45,990 nucleotides of DNA from Candidatus Cloacimonadota bacterium (GTDB lineage: Bacteria > Cloacimonadota > Cloacimonadia > Cloacimonadales > WRIO01), in the NCBI GenBank assembly GCA_029553545.1, contig JAKPKU010000208.1, positions 1 through 45,990 of the forward strand. Direction: 5' to 3'. How positions within the stretch are numbered: the stretch's first letter is position 1; every line of letters begins with the position of its first letter. Shown here in pieces: positions 37,924-45,990 of the stretch. The notes beneath the pieces are model-generated. The model did no database searches. It saw only the letters and a list, made by a program, of their open reading frames with translations, and had not been told where the DNA came from. The position numbers and the translations under genes were made by a program.

Positions 37924-38817
37924 CTAAATCTTACCCATATTCAACTTTTTTCTCAAAATCTGATAAAAAGTCTTATGAGATAGTTTTATAAAGCTCATCT
38001 TTTTATTCGAGCGTTTTATTATAATCTTATCCTTTGACTGCAATTGCACTATATTTATCCCATCAACCTGTAAAACAGTGGATGAATGTGGCTCTTCAAG
38101 CTTGAATTGCAAGGTATTTTCTGCATTAAACACCATGGGGCGAATAGACAAAACATGCGGACTCAATGAGTTTACGACCATAGCCTCCATATCTGGTGAA
38201 ATAATAGGTCCACCAGATGACATTGAATAGGCGGTCGAGCCCGTCGGTGTAGAGATAATTATCCCATCACAACGTGCCTTATAAACATAGCGCTTATTTG
38301 AAAACAACCTAATTGTAATCAACTTAGAAAGCTCGCCCTTATAAATCACAGCATCATTTAGGGCAGGCATATCGACGATTTTGACTCTATTACGATAGAC
38401 AGACACATCCAAAAGCATGCGTTTTTCTTTCTGATATTTACCCTTTAATAGATTATTTAATGAGGGTATCAAATCTTCAATATTACCATCAGTCAAAAAC
38501 CCCAATTTTCCCATATTAAAGCCTAAAACAGGCGCATTCATCTCCAGAGTAAAGTGCATTGCACGCAAGATTGTGCCATCGCCTCCAAAGACTAATATAT
38601 AGTCTGGCTGAACATGAGACACTCGTTGATCCTTCTGCAAATCAGTTATTCTTATTGCACTTTCGCATGCATCTTTATTTTGTAAAATACATGGTTCTAA
38701 TTCTTCGTCTATATCGAATTGATAAAAATAACAACTCTTTGCAAAATTGTTCATCAACTCTTTGATAATGCTCTCTACATCAACATTAATCCTAAAAACC
38801 AAAGCGATTTTTTTCAT
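37924..38817 (-). CDS. nadK: NAD kinase
   Basis: Phosphorylates NAD to NADP. The 297-residue protein carries the GGDGT motif (78-82), NMGKLGFL, and the glycine-rich TPTGSTAYSMSSGGP loop that binds NAD. Its ATG overlaps the rsgA stop by 4 nt, so translation is coupled. Confidence 0.96.
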   Translation of the reverse strand: MKKIALVFRINVDVESIIKELMNNFAKSCYFYQFDIDEELEPCILQNKDACESAIRITDLQKDQRVSHVQPDYILVFGGDGTILRAMHFTLEMNAPVLGFNMGKLGFLTDGNIEDLIPSLNNLLKGKYQKEKRMLLDVSVYRNRVKIVDMPALNDAVIYKGELSKLITIRLFSNKRYVYKARCDGIIISTPTGSTAYSMSSGGPIISPDMEAMVVNSLSPHVLSIRPMVFNAENTLQFKLEEPHSSTVLQVDGINIVQLQSKDKIIIKRSNKKMSFIKLSHKTFYQILRKKLNMGKI

Positions 38818-39899
38818 AAAGACTCCACAATTCTTAAATAAGACTCATATCTCTCTGTTGGTATTTCCGTTCCTACATGGTCAAGCACGGCACAATGTTC
38901 TTCATGAGTATGACTGCAATCAGGGAAAAAACAAAACTGTGCATAGTGTGCAAACCCCGGGAAATTCATGGGCAAAAGGTTCTTATGTTCTGCACTCAAG
39001 GCAAGTGTTTTAATACCTGGTGTATCGATCAAATGCCCTCCAAAAGACCAATCTATCATCTCAGAATGACTGGTAGTATGTTGCCCTTTATGATGCGTTA
39101 GGCTCACATCTCCAACTTTTAATTGTAAGCTTGGCTCGATAGCATTTATTAATGAGCTCTTCCCCGTACCAGAATGTCCAGTAAACACGCTATCTTTGTT
39201 CTTAAGCATTGATTTTAATTCTTCAATCCCAAAATTCTCCTGCTCTTTATTGGCTGTAGTAAAAACGACTTGATAGCCATTTATTTCATAATACTTACAT
39301 TCTTCTTTAATCGCATCCAAATCTTCGGCAAGGTCAACCTTATTGACACAAATCGCAGCATTTATTTGACTTATCTCTGCAAGGCATAAATATCGATCTA
39401 TCAATCCTGAGTTAAAAAATGGGTTATTACATGAAACAACGATTATTATCTGATCAATATTTGCGACAATTGCAATCTCGCGTTCCATGTTGGCGCTGCT
39501 CACATAGCGTGATAGACTATTTCTGCGGGGCTTAATTTCTTCAATACGATAATTATCTTTCTCTTGCATATCAATCATCACATAATCACCCACGCAAACA
39601 GGATTATGGCTTTCAAACTCCAAATAGCGCAAACGACCACTGAGCGTGCAATTACTCAAAACCCCATTAATATTTACAACATAAGAATAATTGGTCTGCA
39701 TCAGCACAATTCGCCCCTCGACCAAGTCAAGATTACTCTTTTGTGAAAACCTGCCACGATCATAAGTTCGTCTAAAAGTTTTAGTCTGACTCTCATCTTT
39801 CTCTTGAAAATCATATATGTCATCTAAATCTTCTACTTGGGTGTTTTTCAATTTAACTCCCTTCCCTCTTGTGACGAACTTATCTCTCTTTTTATTCAT
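38814..39899 (-). CDS. rsgA: Ribosome small subunit-dependent GTPase A
   Basis: Circularly permuted GTPase that aids late 30S maturation. The 361-residue protein has a basic N-terminus, an OB fold (about 60-130), G4 NKVD before G1 GHSGTGKSSLINAI (the permuted order), and a C-terminal zinc site (CFFPDCSHTHEEHC). The start at 39899 has GGAG 8 nt upstream; the longer GTG start at 39908 overlaps it. First gene of its operon. Confidence 0.95.
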   Translation of the reverse strand: MNKKRDKFVTRGKGVKLKNTQVEDLDDIYDFQEKDESQTKTFRRTYDRGRFSQKSNLDLVEGRIVLMQTNYSYVVNINGVLSNCTLSGRLRYLEFESHNPVCVGDYVMIDMQEKDNYRIEEIKPRRNSLSRYVSSANMEREIAIVANIDQIIIVVSCNNPFFNSGLIDRYLCLAEISQINAAICVNKVDLAEDLDAIKEECKYYEINGYQVVFTTANKEQENFGIEELKSMLKNKDSVFTGHSGTGKSSLINAIEPSLQLKVGDVSLTHHKGQHTTSHSEMIDWSFGGHLIDTPGIKTLALSAEHKNLLPMNFPGFAHYAQFCFFPDCSHTHEEHCAVLDHVGTEIPTERYESYLRIVESL

Positions 39900-39918
39900 T
39901 AGTTGCACTCCTAAATTC

Positions 39919-39947
39919 TAAATATTAAAAATGCCTTTACGTGTCAA
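39919..39947 (-). promoter_or_regulatory. Sigma-70 type promoter of rsgA operon
   Basis: Minus strand TTGACA (39942-39947), 17-nt spacer, TATTTA (39919-39924); +1 near 39912, leaving a leader of about 13 nt. Confidence 0.8.
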
Positions 39948-39994
39948 TAAAATTGTATTAGTTTTTTTTGTGTTTAAAATTCGACATCTGCTTA

Positions 39995-40320
39995 GAGGGT
40001 GAACATTATCATGCAAAGCCTACTAATTAAGAATAAGGCATGAGGCTGTTTCATAGTAAACAAAATAGCTTATAAAAGAATAAAGCAGAATCATAAATTA
40101 AATCAACCCCCCTCTATATATTGGCAGGACAAAATGGGGGTTTTTAACTATTTTCATCTAAATCAGCAGATGCCTACTACGAGCGAGTTTAGATGTGATT
40201 TTTTTTCGTAACAACAACTATCCTTAATTGAATGAGATCAATTACATTTCATCTCTCAATTCTCAGCTTTCAGTATTATTCAAATCTGTAAACCTGAATT
40301 ATGTATTAATCAACACCCTC
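39995..40320 (+). repeat. Dispersed intergenic element, copy C
   Basis: Longest copy of the element. The part homologous to the other two runs from about 40040. GAGGGTG at 39995 and CACCCTC at 40314-40320 form possible terminal inverted repeats. Internal landmarks are GCCTACTACGAGCGAGTTTAG, CAACTATCCTT and GATCAATTACATTTCATC. A hairpin AACCCCC/GGGGGTT at 40105-40142 followed by T resembles a terminator. It occupies most of the gap between rsgA and the small membrane protein, together with the following block D. Confidence 0.85.
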
Positions 40321-40326
40321 AATACT

Positions 40327-40440
40327 GTCTGTTTCTGAATCGATAAAGCTACCTGACTTTGAACACCTCTTTTATTTTTTAATTTGTGCCATGTGATATA
40401 TTAGCTATAATTTTTGTCTGTTTTCTAATTCAAAGCTCTC
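40327..40440 (+). repeat. Block D repeat, second copy
   Basis: Matches 1-140 with few substitutions and one ~25-base deletion. It starts 6 bases after the right end of the element at 39995-40320 and ends shortly before the terminator of the small membrane-protein gene. It is not attached to the copies at 11152 or 28111. Confidence 0.75.
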
Positions 40441-40451
40441 ATATTTTTTCA

Positions 40452-40496
40452 AATAAAAAAAGTATCAAGCTCTAAGATTAACTTAAAACTTGATAC
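40452..40496 (-). terminator. Terminator of small membrane protein gene
   Basis: GTATCAAG (40462-40469) pairs with CTTGATAC (40489-40496), with an inner TAAG/CTTA pairing, and is followed on the minus strand by seven U. It is 22 nt after the stop. Confidence 0.9.
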
Positions 40497-40518
40497 ATAT
40501 TATTAGGTTTTTTTGTGT

Positions 40519-40815
40519 TTATTTTAAATTTGAAAATTTCCAAAAAAGGAATCCAACAAGAATCACAGTTATAACATTCGCTAAAATTAATACAAGCCAA
40601 TTACGAACGTGTTTTTTTTTATCAGGATCGTATAAAGGAGACTTAATATGATTAATTTTATTATGAATAAAAAACAATGACACCCCCATAACAACTAATA
40701 AATTGTTAAAAATACCTAAGTATGGATGAGGTTTCTGGACATGAATAATAGTTGTTATTATCCAAATAACAAAACATACAATACCTAAACTATTATAGAT
40801 ATTTATTTTTTTCAT
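40519..40815 (-). CDS. Small membrane protein of unknown function
   Basis: A 98-residue protein with about three hydrophobic helices (near residues 8-28, 38-53 and 75-92) and a basic loop HNKINHIKSPLYDPDKKKHVRN between the second and third. No family is recognised. The start at 40815 follows AAGGAG by 7 nt; the longer frame to 40866 adds residues before that site. It is monocistronic with its own terminator. Confidence 0.75.
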   Translation of the reverse strand: MKKINIYNSLGIVCFVIWIITTIIHVQKPHPYLGIFNNLLVVMGVSLFFIHNKINHIKSPLYDPDKKKHVRNWLVLILANVITVILVGFLFWKFSNLK

Positions 40816-41056
40816 AATAAGCTCCTTTATTAATCTGTACTGGATTTTGCATCTGATTAATGTCATTTTTCTTTTTCATTTTTATAGCCTCATCTTATAT
40901 AAAGATATATTTAAATAAATAATGAGAAATGTCAAGATCTAATTTCCGAAACTGCATTATTTTTTCTATGTGTTAGAGCAGCTCTCAAAATGATTATAAC
41001 TCTCGAAAAATAAATAAGTTCTGTTTATATATTAAGAAGGGCTCTAATATTTCTCT

Positions 41057-41098
41057 ATCGTTTTTTCGGAAAAACGGTTGAAAAAGCGAAAAAACGAT
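41057..41098. repeat. Nested inverted repeat
   Basis: ATCGTTTTTTCG (41057-41068) and CGAAAAAACGAT (41087-41098) form a perfect 12-bp inverted repeat. The left arm can instead fold into CGTTTTTTCGGAAAAACG (41059-41076), so two hairpins are mutually exclusive. It lies about 240 nt upstream of the small membrane protein gene in an otherwise featureless gap (40867-41126). Confidence 0.8.
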
Positions 41099-41126
41099 TT
41101 GAAGCTTATTATTTCATTTATTAATT

Positions 41127-41160
41127 AACGAGGACTAACAGTATTGAGTTAGTCCTTGTT
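41127..41160. terminator. Hairpin after the 120-residue protein gene
   Basis: A 13-bp stem with one GU (AACGAGGACTAAC with GTTAGTCCTTGTT, 8-nt loop) starts 19 nt beyond the stop at 41180. It is probably the terminator of the two-gene unit, though the following sequence is A/T mixed rather than a clean U run. Confidence 0.65.
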
Positions 41161-41179
41161 ATATAATATCTTTTGTAAA

Positions 41180-41542
41180 TTAGTTTGAAACTTTATCAGT
41201 TTGTAACTCTGATATAACTTCAAGAAGAGCTTCTCTAATTTGATTATAATTTGGCAAGTCTTCAGAAAAAGTAATAGATATACCCGAATCATTATTAATT
41301 CTATCTGTCATTTCTTTAGAGAGAATAGACTTCATCTTATCTGTCACCTCACCGTTAAATTCATTTAGTTCAGATCCACACAAATCTTTAACCAGTGGCA
41401 TAGCTCTTGTTTTCAATTTTTCAATAAAGTCATCATTTGATTGACCAGGTTCACGTTTTAAATCAGATGATAATAATTTCTTCAATAAATTTTTCAATTC
41501 ATCATGAGTTTGTAACGTAGTCTGCTTATCATTTTGTAACAT
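41180..41542 (-). CDS. Unknown soluble 120-residue protein
   Basis: Not recognised. It is mostly helical and charged, with no signal peptide or membrane segment: MLQNDKQTTLQTHDELKNLL, SNDDFIEKLKTRAMPLVKDL and a C-terminal helix YNQIREALLEVISELQTD. The start at 41542 has AGGAGG 4-5 nt upstream; an open frame extends to 41635 but overlaps the upstream gene. It follows the lipoprotein gene by 8 nt, so the two form a pair. Confidence 0.75.
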   Translation of the reverse strand: MLQNDKQTTLQTHDELKNLLKKLLSSDLKREPGQSNDDFIEKLKTRAMPLVKDLCGSELNEFNGEVTDKMKSILSKEMTDRINNDSGISITFSEDLPNYNQIREALLEVISELQTDKVSN

Positions 41543-41550
41543 ATCTCCTC

Positions 41551-42003
41551 CTATTTCTCTAAGATATAAATTTTCCCATAAACAAAAATATAGTAGGCAT
41601 AATCTCCTTCTATAACAACAATATCCAAAGTACAAGGGTCAGTATTACTATCAATAATACCATCAACCAAAATGGATGTAGCAGAGAATAGTTCAGTAAT
41701 TGTCATTTTGCCTTCAGCAACGAGGTCTAAATTATCAAGTATGTACTGTAAAGCTTCAATGTAAGCTTTTGAATTATTTGAATTAGCTAATCTTGAAGTA
41801 ATTAGAGCCTCTAATGTTTTTAAATCTGTACCTTTCGATGCTAACTTAAAAAGGACTTTAAAATGTATAAATTCATCGTTATGGATATTTTTACCAATAA
41901 TTAAAGAATCTGAGGTTGCATACTTGGTACTAAGTTGAGAAAAATCACATTGTTCGATCTCTGTCGTTTTTGACATACATCCTGTTAATAATCCGAAAAC
42001 CAT
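41551..42003 (-). CDS. Lipoprotein of unknown function, start uncertain
   Basis: From ATG 42003 the product is 150 residues and begins MVFGLLTGC, a lipobox with far too short a signal. The frame stays open upstream, and its 16 extra codons to 42051 give KKSNLLRLLIFSVL, completing a normal lipoprotein signal. No ATG, GTG or TTG lies there; an ATA at 42051 stands 7 nt after AGGAAG. So either a non-AUG start is used or an ATG was lost. The mature part (DFSQLSTKYATSDSLIIGKN...) is unrecognised. Confidence 0.7.
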   Translation of the reverse strand: MVFGLLTGCMSKTTEIEQCDFSQLSTKYATSDSLIIGKNIHNDEFIHFKVLFKLASKGTDLKTLEALITSRLANSNNSKAYIEALQYILDNLDLVAEGKMTITELFSATSILVDGIIDSNTDPCTLDIVVIEGDYAYYIFVYGKIYILEK

Positions 42004-42051
42004 TAAAACAGAAAAAATTAACAGTCTTAATAAATTACTTTTTTTGATTAT

Positions 42052-42383
42052 TTTAATACTTCCTGATTAGTTCATCTTTAGAGTTATAACTCATTAATTA
42101 GATTTGTTTAGCGTATTATGCTCTATTTTTTAAGTAATATAATCTTAGTAATTAGTTTTATATAGTAGTTTTTTTTGTCAATAACTTTTTTGATTTTTTT
42201 ATAACGACTTTAGCTTTTTTTTGCTACTTTAACAGAAATTGTCTGAGTACCAATAGTTAAATAAAACTGTTTCAGAAGAAATTTTAAATTATTATAGACA
42301 TATTACATTTAAAGCAAAAATGCAATAATAATTGTTCTTGTCTAAATATTATTTTAGTTTTGTTATTGGCAGAAAATTTATTC
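42052..42383. other. Intergenic, nothing recognised
   Basis: Very AT-rich. A TTGACA on the minus strand (42177-42182) may be the -35 of the lipoprotein pair, but no -10 is properly spaced. Confidence 0.5.
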
Positions 42384-42593
42384 CTATTTAAATATCCTAA
42401 ACCGCATAGCCATTTCACCAATGATGTTTACATTTATCACTTCTTCTTCTGATAAAACGATAATATCGAATTTCATATTGAAGGGCAAGAGAAAAACTTG
42501 TCTGCGTTTTTCATCGTATTGAACTTTCAATAAGGTGATGCCATCAGTAGTTCTAATCACATTGGCTTTTCTTGAGAGGTTGAACCAGTCATC
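42384..42593 (-). pseudogene. Gene remnant next to tmRNA
   Basis: An open frame of 69 codons with protein-like composition and a normal stop, but without an initiator: it opens straight from an upstream TGA (42594-42596) into DDWFNLSRKANVIRTTDG and ends EVINVNIIGEMAMRFRIFK. Codon use and residue mix look coding, with alternating charged and hydrophobic strands. I read it as the 3' end of a lost gene. The family is not recognised. Confidence 0.5.
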
Positions 42594-42618
42594 TCATTTA
42601 TCATTATAAATTTAATTT

Positions 42619-42961
42619 TGGTGGAGGTGGCGGGAATTGAACCCGCGTCCAAAAATATGTCAACTACCAAATCTACGTGTGTAGTTGTTTTTGAGTCTTG
42701 GCAATCCTTTTAAAACAATCAAAAATGGGGACCACCCAGCCTGTGAATTTCCCTTTCACCTACAGACTTTGGTAAAAAGTAGCAACAATGAATGACAATC
42801 TTTTCAGAGCACGTTGCCATCTCATCAAGACCGTAGCTGACTTAAGCAGCTAATGCGAAATTATCGTTTGCATTTATGCGTTCCAACCAGTTTAACGGGT
42901 AGGTTAGCTCCCCGACACGCATCAATAATCCACTCTATCCCTGTCGAATCCATTCACCCCC
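42619..42961 (-). ncRNA. ssrA: Transfer-messenger RNA
   Basis: Rescues stalled ribosomes. The 343-nt one-piece tmRNA starts GGGGGTGAATGGATTCGACA and ends with the T arm GCGGGTTCAATTCCCGC and an encoded CCA. The 5' GGGGGTG pairs with CACCTCC at the 3' end (one GU), giving the alanine-type acceptor stem. The tag frame is 42842-42871: resume codon GCA, peptide ANDNFALAA, stop TAA. The ends are set by the acceptor stem. Confidence 0.97.
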
Positions 42962-42978
42962 GTGAATGCATTAATGAC

Positions 42979-43006
42979 AAAATAATTAATAAAGGACTTT
43001 TGTCAA
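42979..43006 (-). promoter_or_regulatory. Promoter of ssrA
   Basis: Minus strand TTGACA (43001-43006), 16-nt spacer, TATTTT (42979-42984). It predicts a short 5' leader of about 11 nt removed by RNase P. Confidence 0.7.
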
Positions 43007-43148
43007 ATTAAATTTGCTAATATTTTTAATAAATCAAAATCTCTCTGATTAATGAATGAGCATAATAAACAAATACCAAATTGAGATAGTATTATTTCTC
43101 AAAATAATGATAGCAAGGCTCAACTTCTATATCTCAAAAACCCACAAT

Positions 43149-43264
43149 AAATCTCCTTTGGATTTCCTTTAGATTCCTATAAGACTACCTTTCATTCTCC
43201 AAGATAGCAAGGGGAATGTAAAGGGAATCACATAGACATATCATTGATAATTAGTCATATACAA
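43149..43264 (+). repeat. Phased TTCCTTT repeat element, copy 2
   Basis: Same orientation as 17851-17967 and identical over 43186-43235. The left side again has 10-12-bp units (TCTCCTTTGGA, TTTCCTTTAGA, TTCCTATAAGAC, TACCTTTCA), though individual bases differ from copy 1. The hairpin pairing CCTTTCATTCTCC with GGGGAATGTAAAGG is fully kept. It lies between tmRNA and tRNA-Phe. Confidence 0.85.
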
Positions 43265-43647
43265 CAATATACTGAAAATCTGAGAATAGATAAAAAAACA
43301 GCAACAGATAACAGGATTATTTGCTTTTTTTGGAGTGTTGAATAATAAAATAAAGTAAGTTTAAACTGTATTTTTTACATATTGTTTTTTGTGTAACAGC
43401 CCTATAAAATTTGAGCTGAGAAAATCAATCCATTATTAAAAATGAAATACTTGCCCAACAGTTATTTTTTTTGTATTGAGCTTTTAAAACACAAATAACA
43501 TTAAAAGTGCGCTTTTACCAATAAGAGTAAAAAATTAATCAATAAAAGGTGACTTATACGCTTTTATAATGCTTATTACATTTCACCTATTTTTCAAGTG
43601 TTTAGTGATCAAAAAAGATAATTTATTTGCCAAAGCACAAATTTATC
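43265..43647. other. Intergenic, nothing recognised
   Basis: AT-rich sequence between the repeat and the tRNA-Phe promoter region. No gene, RNA or strong hairpin was found. Confidence 0.5.
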
Positions 43648-43699
43648 TTGACACAAAAACTGCATTATGTTTTTTGTAACTACATACATAGCGTGTCTT

Positions 43700-43775
43700 G
43701 GCGAGATAGCTCAGTCGGTAGAGCAGAGGCCTGAAAAGCCTTGTGTCCCCAGTTCAAGTCTGGGTCACGCCACCA
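43700..43775 (+). tRNA. tRNA-Phe (GAA)
   Basis: 76 nt with encoded CCA. The anticodon loop CTGAAAA gives GAA. D stem GCTC/GAGC, anticodon stem GAGGC/GCCTT and T stem CCCAG/CTGGG all pair. The acceptor stem GGCGAGA/TCACGCC has one A-A mismatch at 5-68. TTGACA at 43648-43653 is a possible -35, but no clear -10 is spaced from it. Confidence 0.96.
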
Positions 43776-43781
43776 TAAATT

Positions 43782-43809
43782 AAAAGCACCTGCTTCAGGT
43801 GCTTTTTTT
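43782..43809 (+). terminator. Terminator of tRNA-Phe
   Basis: An 11-bp perfect stem AAAAGCACCTG/CAGGTGCTTTT with a 3-nt loop, then T. It starts 7 nt after the CCA end. Confidence 0.95.
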
Positions 43810-43815
43810 ATTGTA

Positions 43816-43848
43816 TAAAAAAAGTGGTGACTAAACAAAGCCACCACT
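43816..43848 (-). terminator. Terminator of chemoreceptor gene
   Basis: AGTGGTG/CACCACT stem with an inner CT/AG pair, followed by seven U on the minus strand. It lies 26 nt after the stop. Confidence 0.9.
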
Positions 43849-43873
43849 ATATAAAGACCTATATTACACTCTT

Positions 43874-45778
43874 TTATACTTTAAATTTACTAACCATTGC
43901 CTTCAAAGACACAGCCATCTCGTTCATCTTATTTGCTGTAACATTTAGTTGATCGGCAGCGTTTGCTGTATCTTGTGCAACTGTATTTACTTGATTAATA
44001 CTTTCAGCAATGCTCGTCATGCCCTGTGTAATTTCTTCTGTATTTTCTGCAATTTCACTTACGCCTTCGCTTGTTTCTCTTGAACTATCAGCAACCATTT
44101 GAGCTGTTTGTGAAGTAATTGCGGCATTTTTGGCAATTTCATTTACTCCTTGACTCATCTCAACAATACTATTGTCAATGTTTACAACAGCCTTGCCAAT
44201 ACCGCCTGCAAGATTATTTACATCGGTACTTTCATTTGCAGCAATCGCAATTGATGAAGCAATTTCTGAAACAGTAGCCGTTTGCTCTTCCACGCTTGAA
44301 GCTATACTTGCACTAATTGCATTGAGATTGGTGATAATATCTTTGACATCATTAATCGATTTAACACTGTCATCTGTGGCATTTTGCATATAATTAATCT
44401 TCTCTTGAATCTGTGCGGTTGCCTCAACTGTTTGTCTTGCCAAAGCTTTCACTTCATTTGCTACAACAGCAAAACCCTTACCTGCTTCACCAGCGCTTGC
44501 AGCCTCAATAGTAGCATTTAAGGCGAGCATATTTGTCTGATCAGAAATATCATCAATCAACCTAATCACATTACCAATTTCAATAGCGCTTTGCCTTAAT
44601 ATTTCCATTACTTCAGAGGTCTGTTGTGTTTTCTTTTCTGCATCATTTGATATTTGACTCGCTGTGAGGGTATTTTTAGCCACTTCTTGTAATGAGGCGC
44701 TCATCTCTTCAATTGCTGAAGCGGTAGTGTTTGTACTGTGGGTAATATGTTCAACTTTCCCAAACATGTCTGTTATAGATCGATTCACCAAACCGACTTC
44801 ACCAACGATAGACTTAATATTGGTAGAAGCTTCCTCTGCAGAGGCTGCAACAGTATTAATACCAGCTGACATATTGTGCATCTCCTCGGCAACCTTTTGT
44901 ACATTGTTTGCTGCTTGCTCTGAAGCAGAGGAAATAGTAGAGGTGCTTGATGTTATTTCTTCAGATGTTGCTGCAACAGTTTCTATTTGAGCACCCATAT
45001 CAGACGACGCCCTTGCAAGTTGTGTTGAATATACAGACATATTTTCAGCAGATTCAGCTAATGTATTTGCATTATTTATTAAATCTTTAATCATAGTTCT
45101 GACACTTACTATCATCTCCTGATACGAATGAGATAATTTGCCAAATTCATCATTACGCTCCAAGCATTCGCTTGGCAAATCATGTGAAAAGTCACCCTTT
45201 GCACGTGATACTACGTCTTTTACTATTTTAACTATTGGCTTAATAATACCACTTGCGGTAATCTGAGCCAAGATATAAGATACAACAAAGCCCAGTATTG
45301 TTAAAATAATTGCTATGAGTAATAGAGTATTAGCCAAACTAACATCTTTCATCATGGTTTGATCGGTAACAGCTTCAGAGTTTGCCTCTAAAGCATCTAA
45401 AGTATTGCCAAATTGCTCAGAAATTGGAATCATTTTTGTTGTAATTGTTCGATATTGCTCATTTAATTCTTTTTTTGTTTGCTCATCATAAGTATCAGTT
45501 AATTCAATAATAATTTTCTCAAGATCATTATAGATATTTCGCCATGCTTGATAGTCTATATCTATCTGATTTGCCAGCTGTTGACCTTTCTCACTTATCC
45601 TATGAATATCTTTAATGAAAGAAAATGTTGCATTGACTATCTCCCAGCTCTTTGCCCTTTCTTCTAATATTCTCTTATACTCTTGCTGAGAATTAGGAAT
45701 AAACTCATAGTTCATTACATCAAGTGTTTGCGCTCTAATAACCATCCTTTCCTTGTTGAGTTTGCCTAAAGCTACCAC
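43874..45778 (-). CDS. Methyl-accepting chemotaxis protein, 5' end truncated
   Basis: 634 residues from a GTG at 45778. It has a helical 4HB-type ligand domain ([20 protein letters not shown]...), one transmembrane helix (about 146-170), HAMP (about 170-225) and a long signalling coiled coil whose tip is [28 protein letters not shown]. No CheR-binding pentapeptide ends it. Homology to the family continues upstream of the GTG ([15 protein letters not shown]..., the end of TM1), but a stop at 45863-45865 cuts it and no start with a ribosome site exists. TM1 and the initiator are therefore missing. It is likely a decaying gene. Confidence 0.85.
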   Translation of the reverse strand: MVALGKLNKERMVIRAQTLDVMNYEFIPNSQQEYKRILEERAKSWEIVNATFSFIKDIHRISEKGQQLANQIDIDYQAWRNIYNDLEKIIIELTDTYDEQTKKELNEQYRTITTKMIPISEQFGNTLDALEANSEAVTDQTMMKDVSLANTLLLIAIILTILGFVVSYILAQITASGIIKPIVKIVKDVVSRAKGDFSHDLPSECLERNDEFGKLSHSYQEMIVSVRTMIKDLINNANTLAESAENMSVYSTQLARASSDMGAQIETVAATSEEITSSTSTISSASEQAANNVQKVAEEMHNMSAGINTVAASAEEASTNIKSIVGEVGLVNRSITDMFGKVEHITHSTNTTASAIEEMSASLQEVAKNTLTASQISNDAEKKTQQTSEVMEILRQSAIEIGNVIRLIDDISDQTNMLALNATIEAASAGEAGKGFAVVANEVKALARQTVEATAQIQEKINYMQNATDDSVKSINDVKDIITNLNAISASIASSVEEQTATVSEIASSIAIAANESTDVNNLAGGIGKAVVNIDNSIVEMSQGVNEIAKNAAITSQTAQMVADSSRETSEGVSEIAENTEEITQGMTSIAESINQVNTVAQDTANAADQLNVTANKMNEMAVSLKAMVSKFKV

Positions 45779-45990
45779 ATCAGGGATTCGATTATGTGCT
45801 ACAAAATTAAAATCATTCTTTACGCGATAGAAACCAAATATTGCAAAACCGAGACTTTTGATTTAGAAATTTACAAAAAAAGTGAGAATATAATACCCTA
45901 ATTTAAGCTAAATCTGTACTTTTTTGTCAGAAATCTATGTATTTTGGAGCTTTTTTACCTCCCTTTTGTTGGTCTATCCAAAATTTGGAC

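Noticed and set aside
43620-43660. Second sigma-54 promoter before tRNA-Phe
   Set aside because: The TTTGGCA-like string on the minus strand lacks a GC at -12 spacing and points the wrong way.

Overview
The window is about 46 kb of AT-rich bacterial chromosome. It looks like a Gram-negative, flagellated, low-GC bacterium: it has lptB, several lipoprotein signal peptides, the P-ring gene flgI and rpoN. Outer-surface proteins with lamin-tail and FGE-sulfatase domains, a DUF3467 gene and a full HprK/HPr/EI relay without sugar permeases suggest the FCB-like lineages, perhaps Candidatus Cloacimonadota. That placement is inference from gene content and I could not test it. Almost every protein gene is on the minus strand. 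The plus-strand exceptions are gcvT-like, DUF3467, an FGE lipoprotein, guaB, a xerC/D recombinase and tRNA-Phe.

Layout in minus-strand transcription order. (1) 11084-236: lptB, rpoN, lpdA, long-form hpf, hprK, ptsH, ptsI, pgi, a bifunctional phosphoglucose/phosphomannose isomerase and metK, mostly overlapping or nearly so. (2) 17490-13337: cmk, plsC, ispH and rpsA, the classic cmk-plsC-ispH-S1 cluster, with its own strong promoter. (3) 27775-21724: a flagellar operon flgI, flgJ (rod-binding domain plus lytic transglycosylase), flgN-like, an unknown 83-residue gene, flgK, csrA, flgL and fliW, preceded by a near-perfect sigma-54 promoter. (4) 39899-32578: rsgA, nadK, recN, a membrane protein with a Gly/Ser/Tyr tail, nfeD, a slipin and eno, ending in a terminator. 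(5) 32535-28419: a pseudo-receiver protein, a lipoprotein and a lamin-tail surface protein. (6) 40519-45778: small membrane and lipoprotein genes of unknown function, a gene remnant, tmRNA (tag ANDNFALAA), tRNA-Phe and a chemoreceptor whose 5' end is lost.

The genes connect in several ways. RpoN (8892-10331) is the likely activator of the flagellar promoter at 27920-27935. CsrA and FliW are encoded inside that operon and form the known post-transcriptional flagellin switch. HprK, HPr (His15 and Ser46 both present) and EI look like a regulatory phosphorelay co-transcribed with two hexose-phosphate isomerases.

The most unusual content is non-coding. One element of about 280-330 bp occurs three times in intergenic DNA (11152, 28111 inverted, 39995). 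Its hairpin positions change in step between copies, suggesting a structured RNA or a MITE-like element. A second block follows the 39995 copy and recurs at the window's left edge. A separate family (17851 and 43149) shares a 50-bp identical core with 10-11-bp phased TTCCTTT-like units. Housekeeping promoters are unusually clear (TTGACA, 17-nt spacer, TAT-rich -10), and one places the lptB start site exactly on its ATG, predicting a leaderless mRNA.
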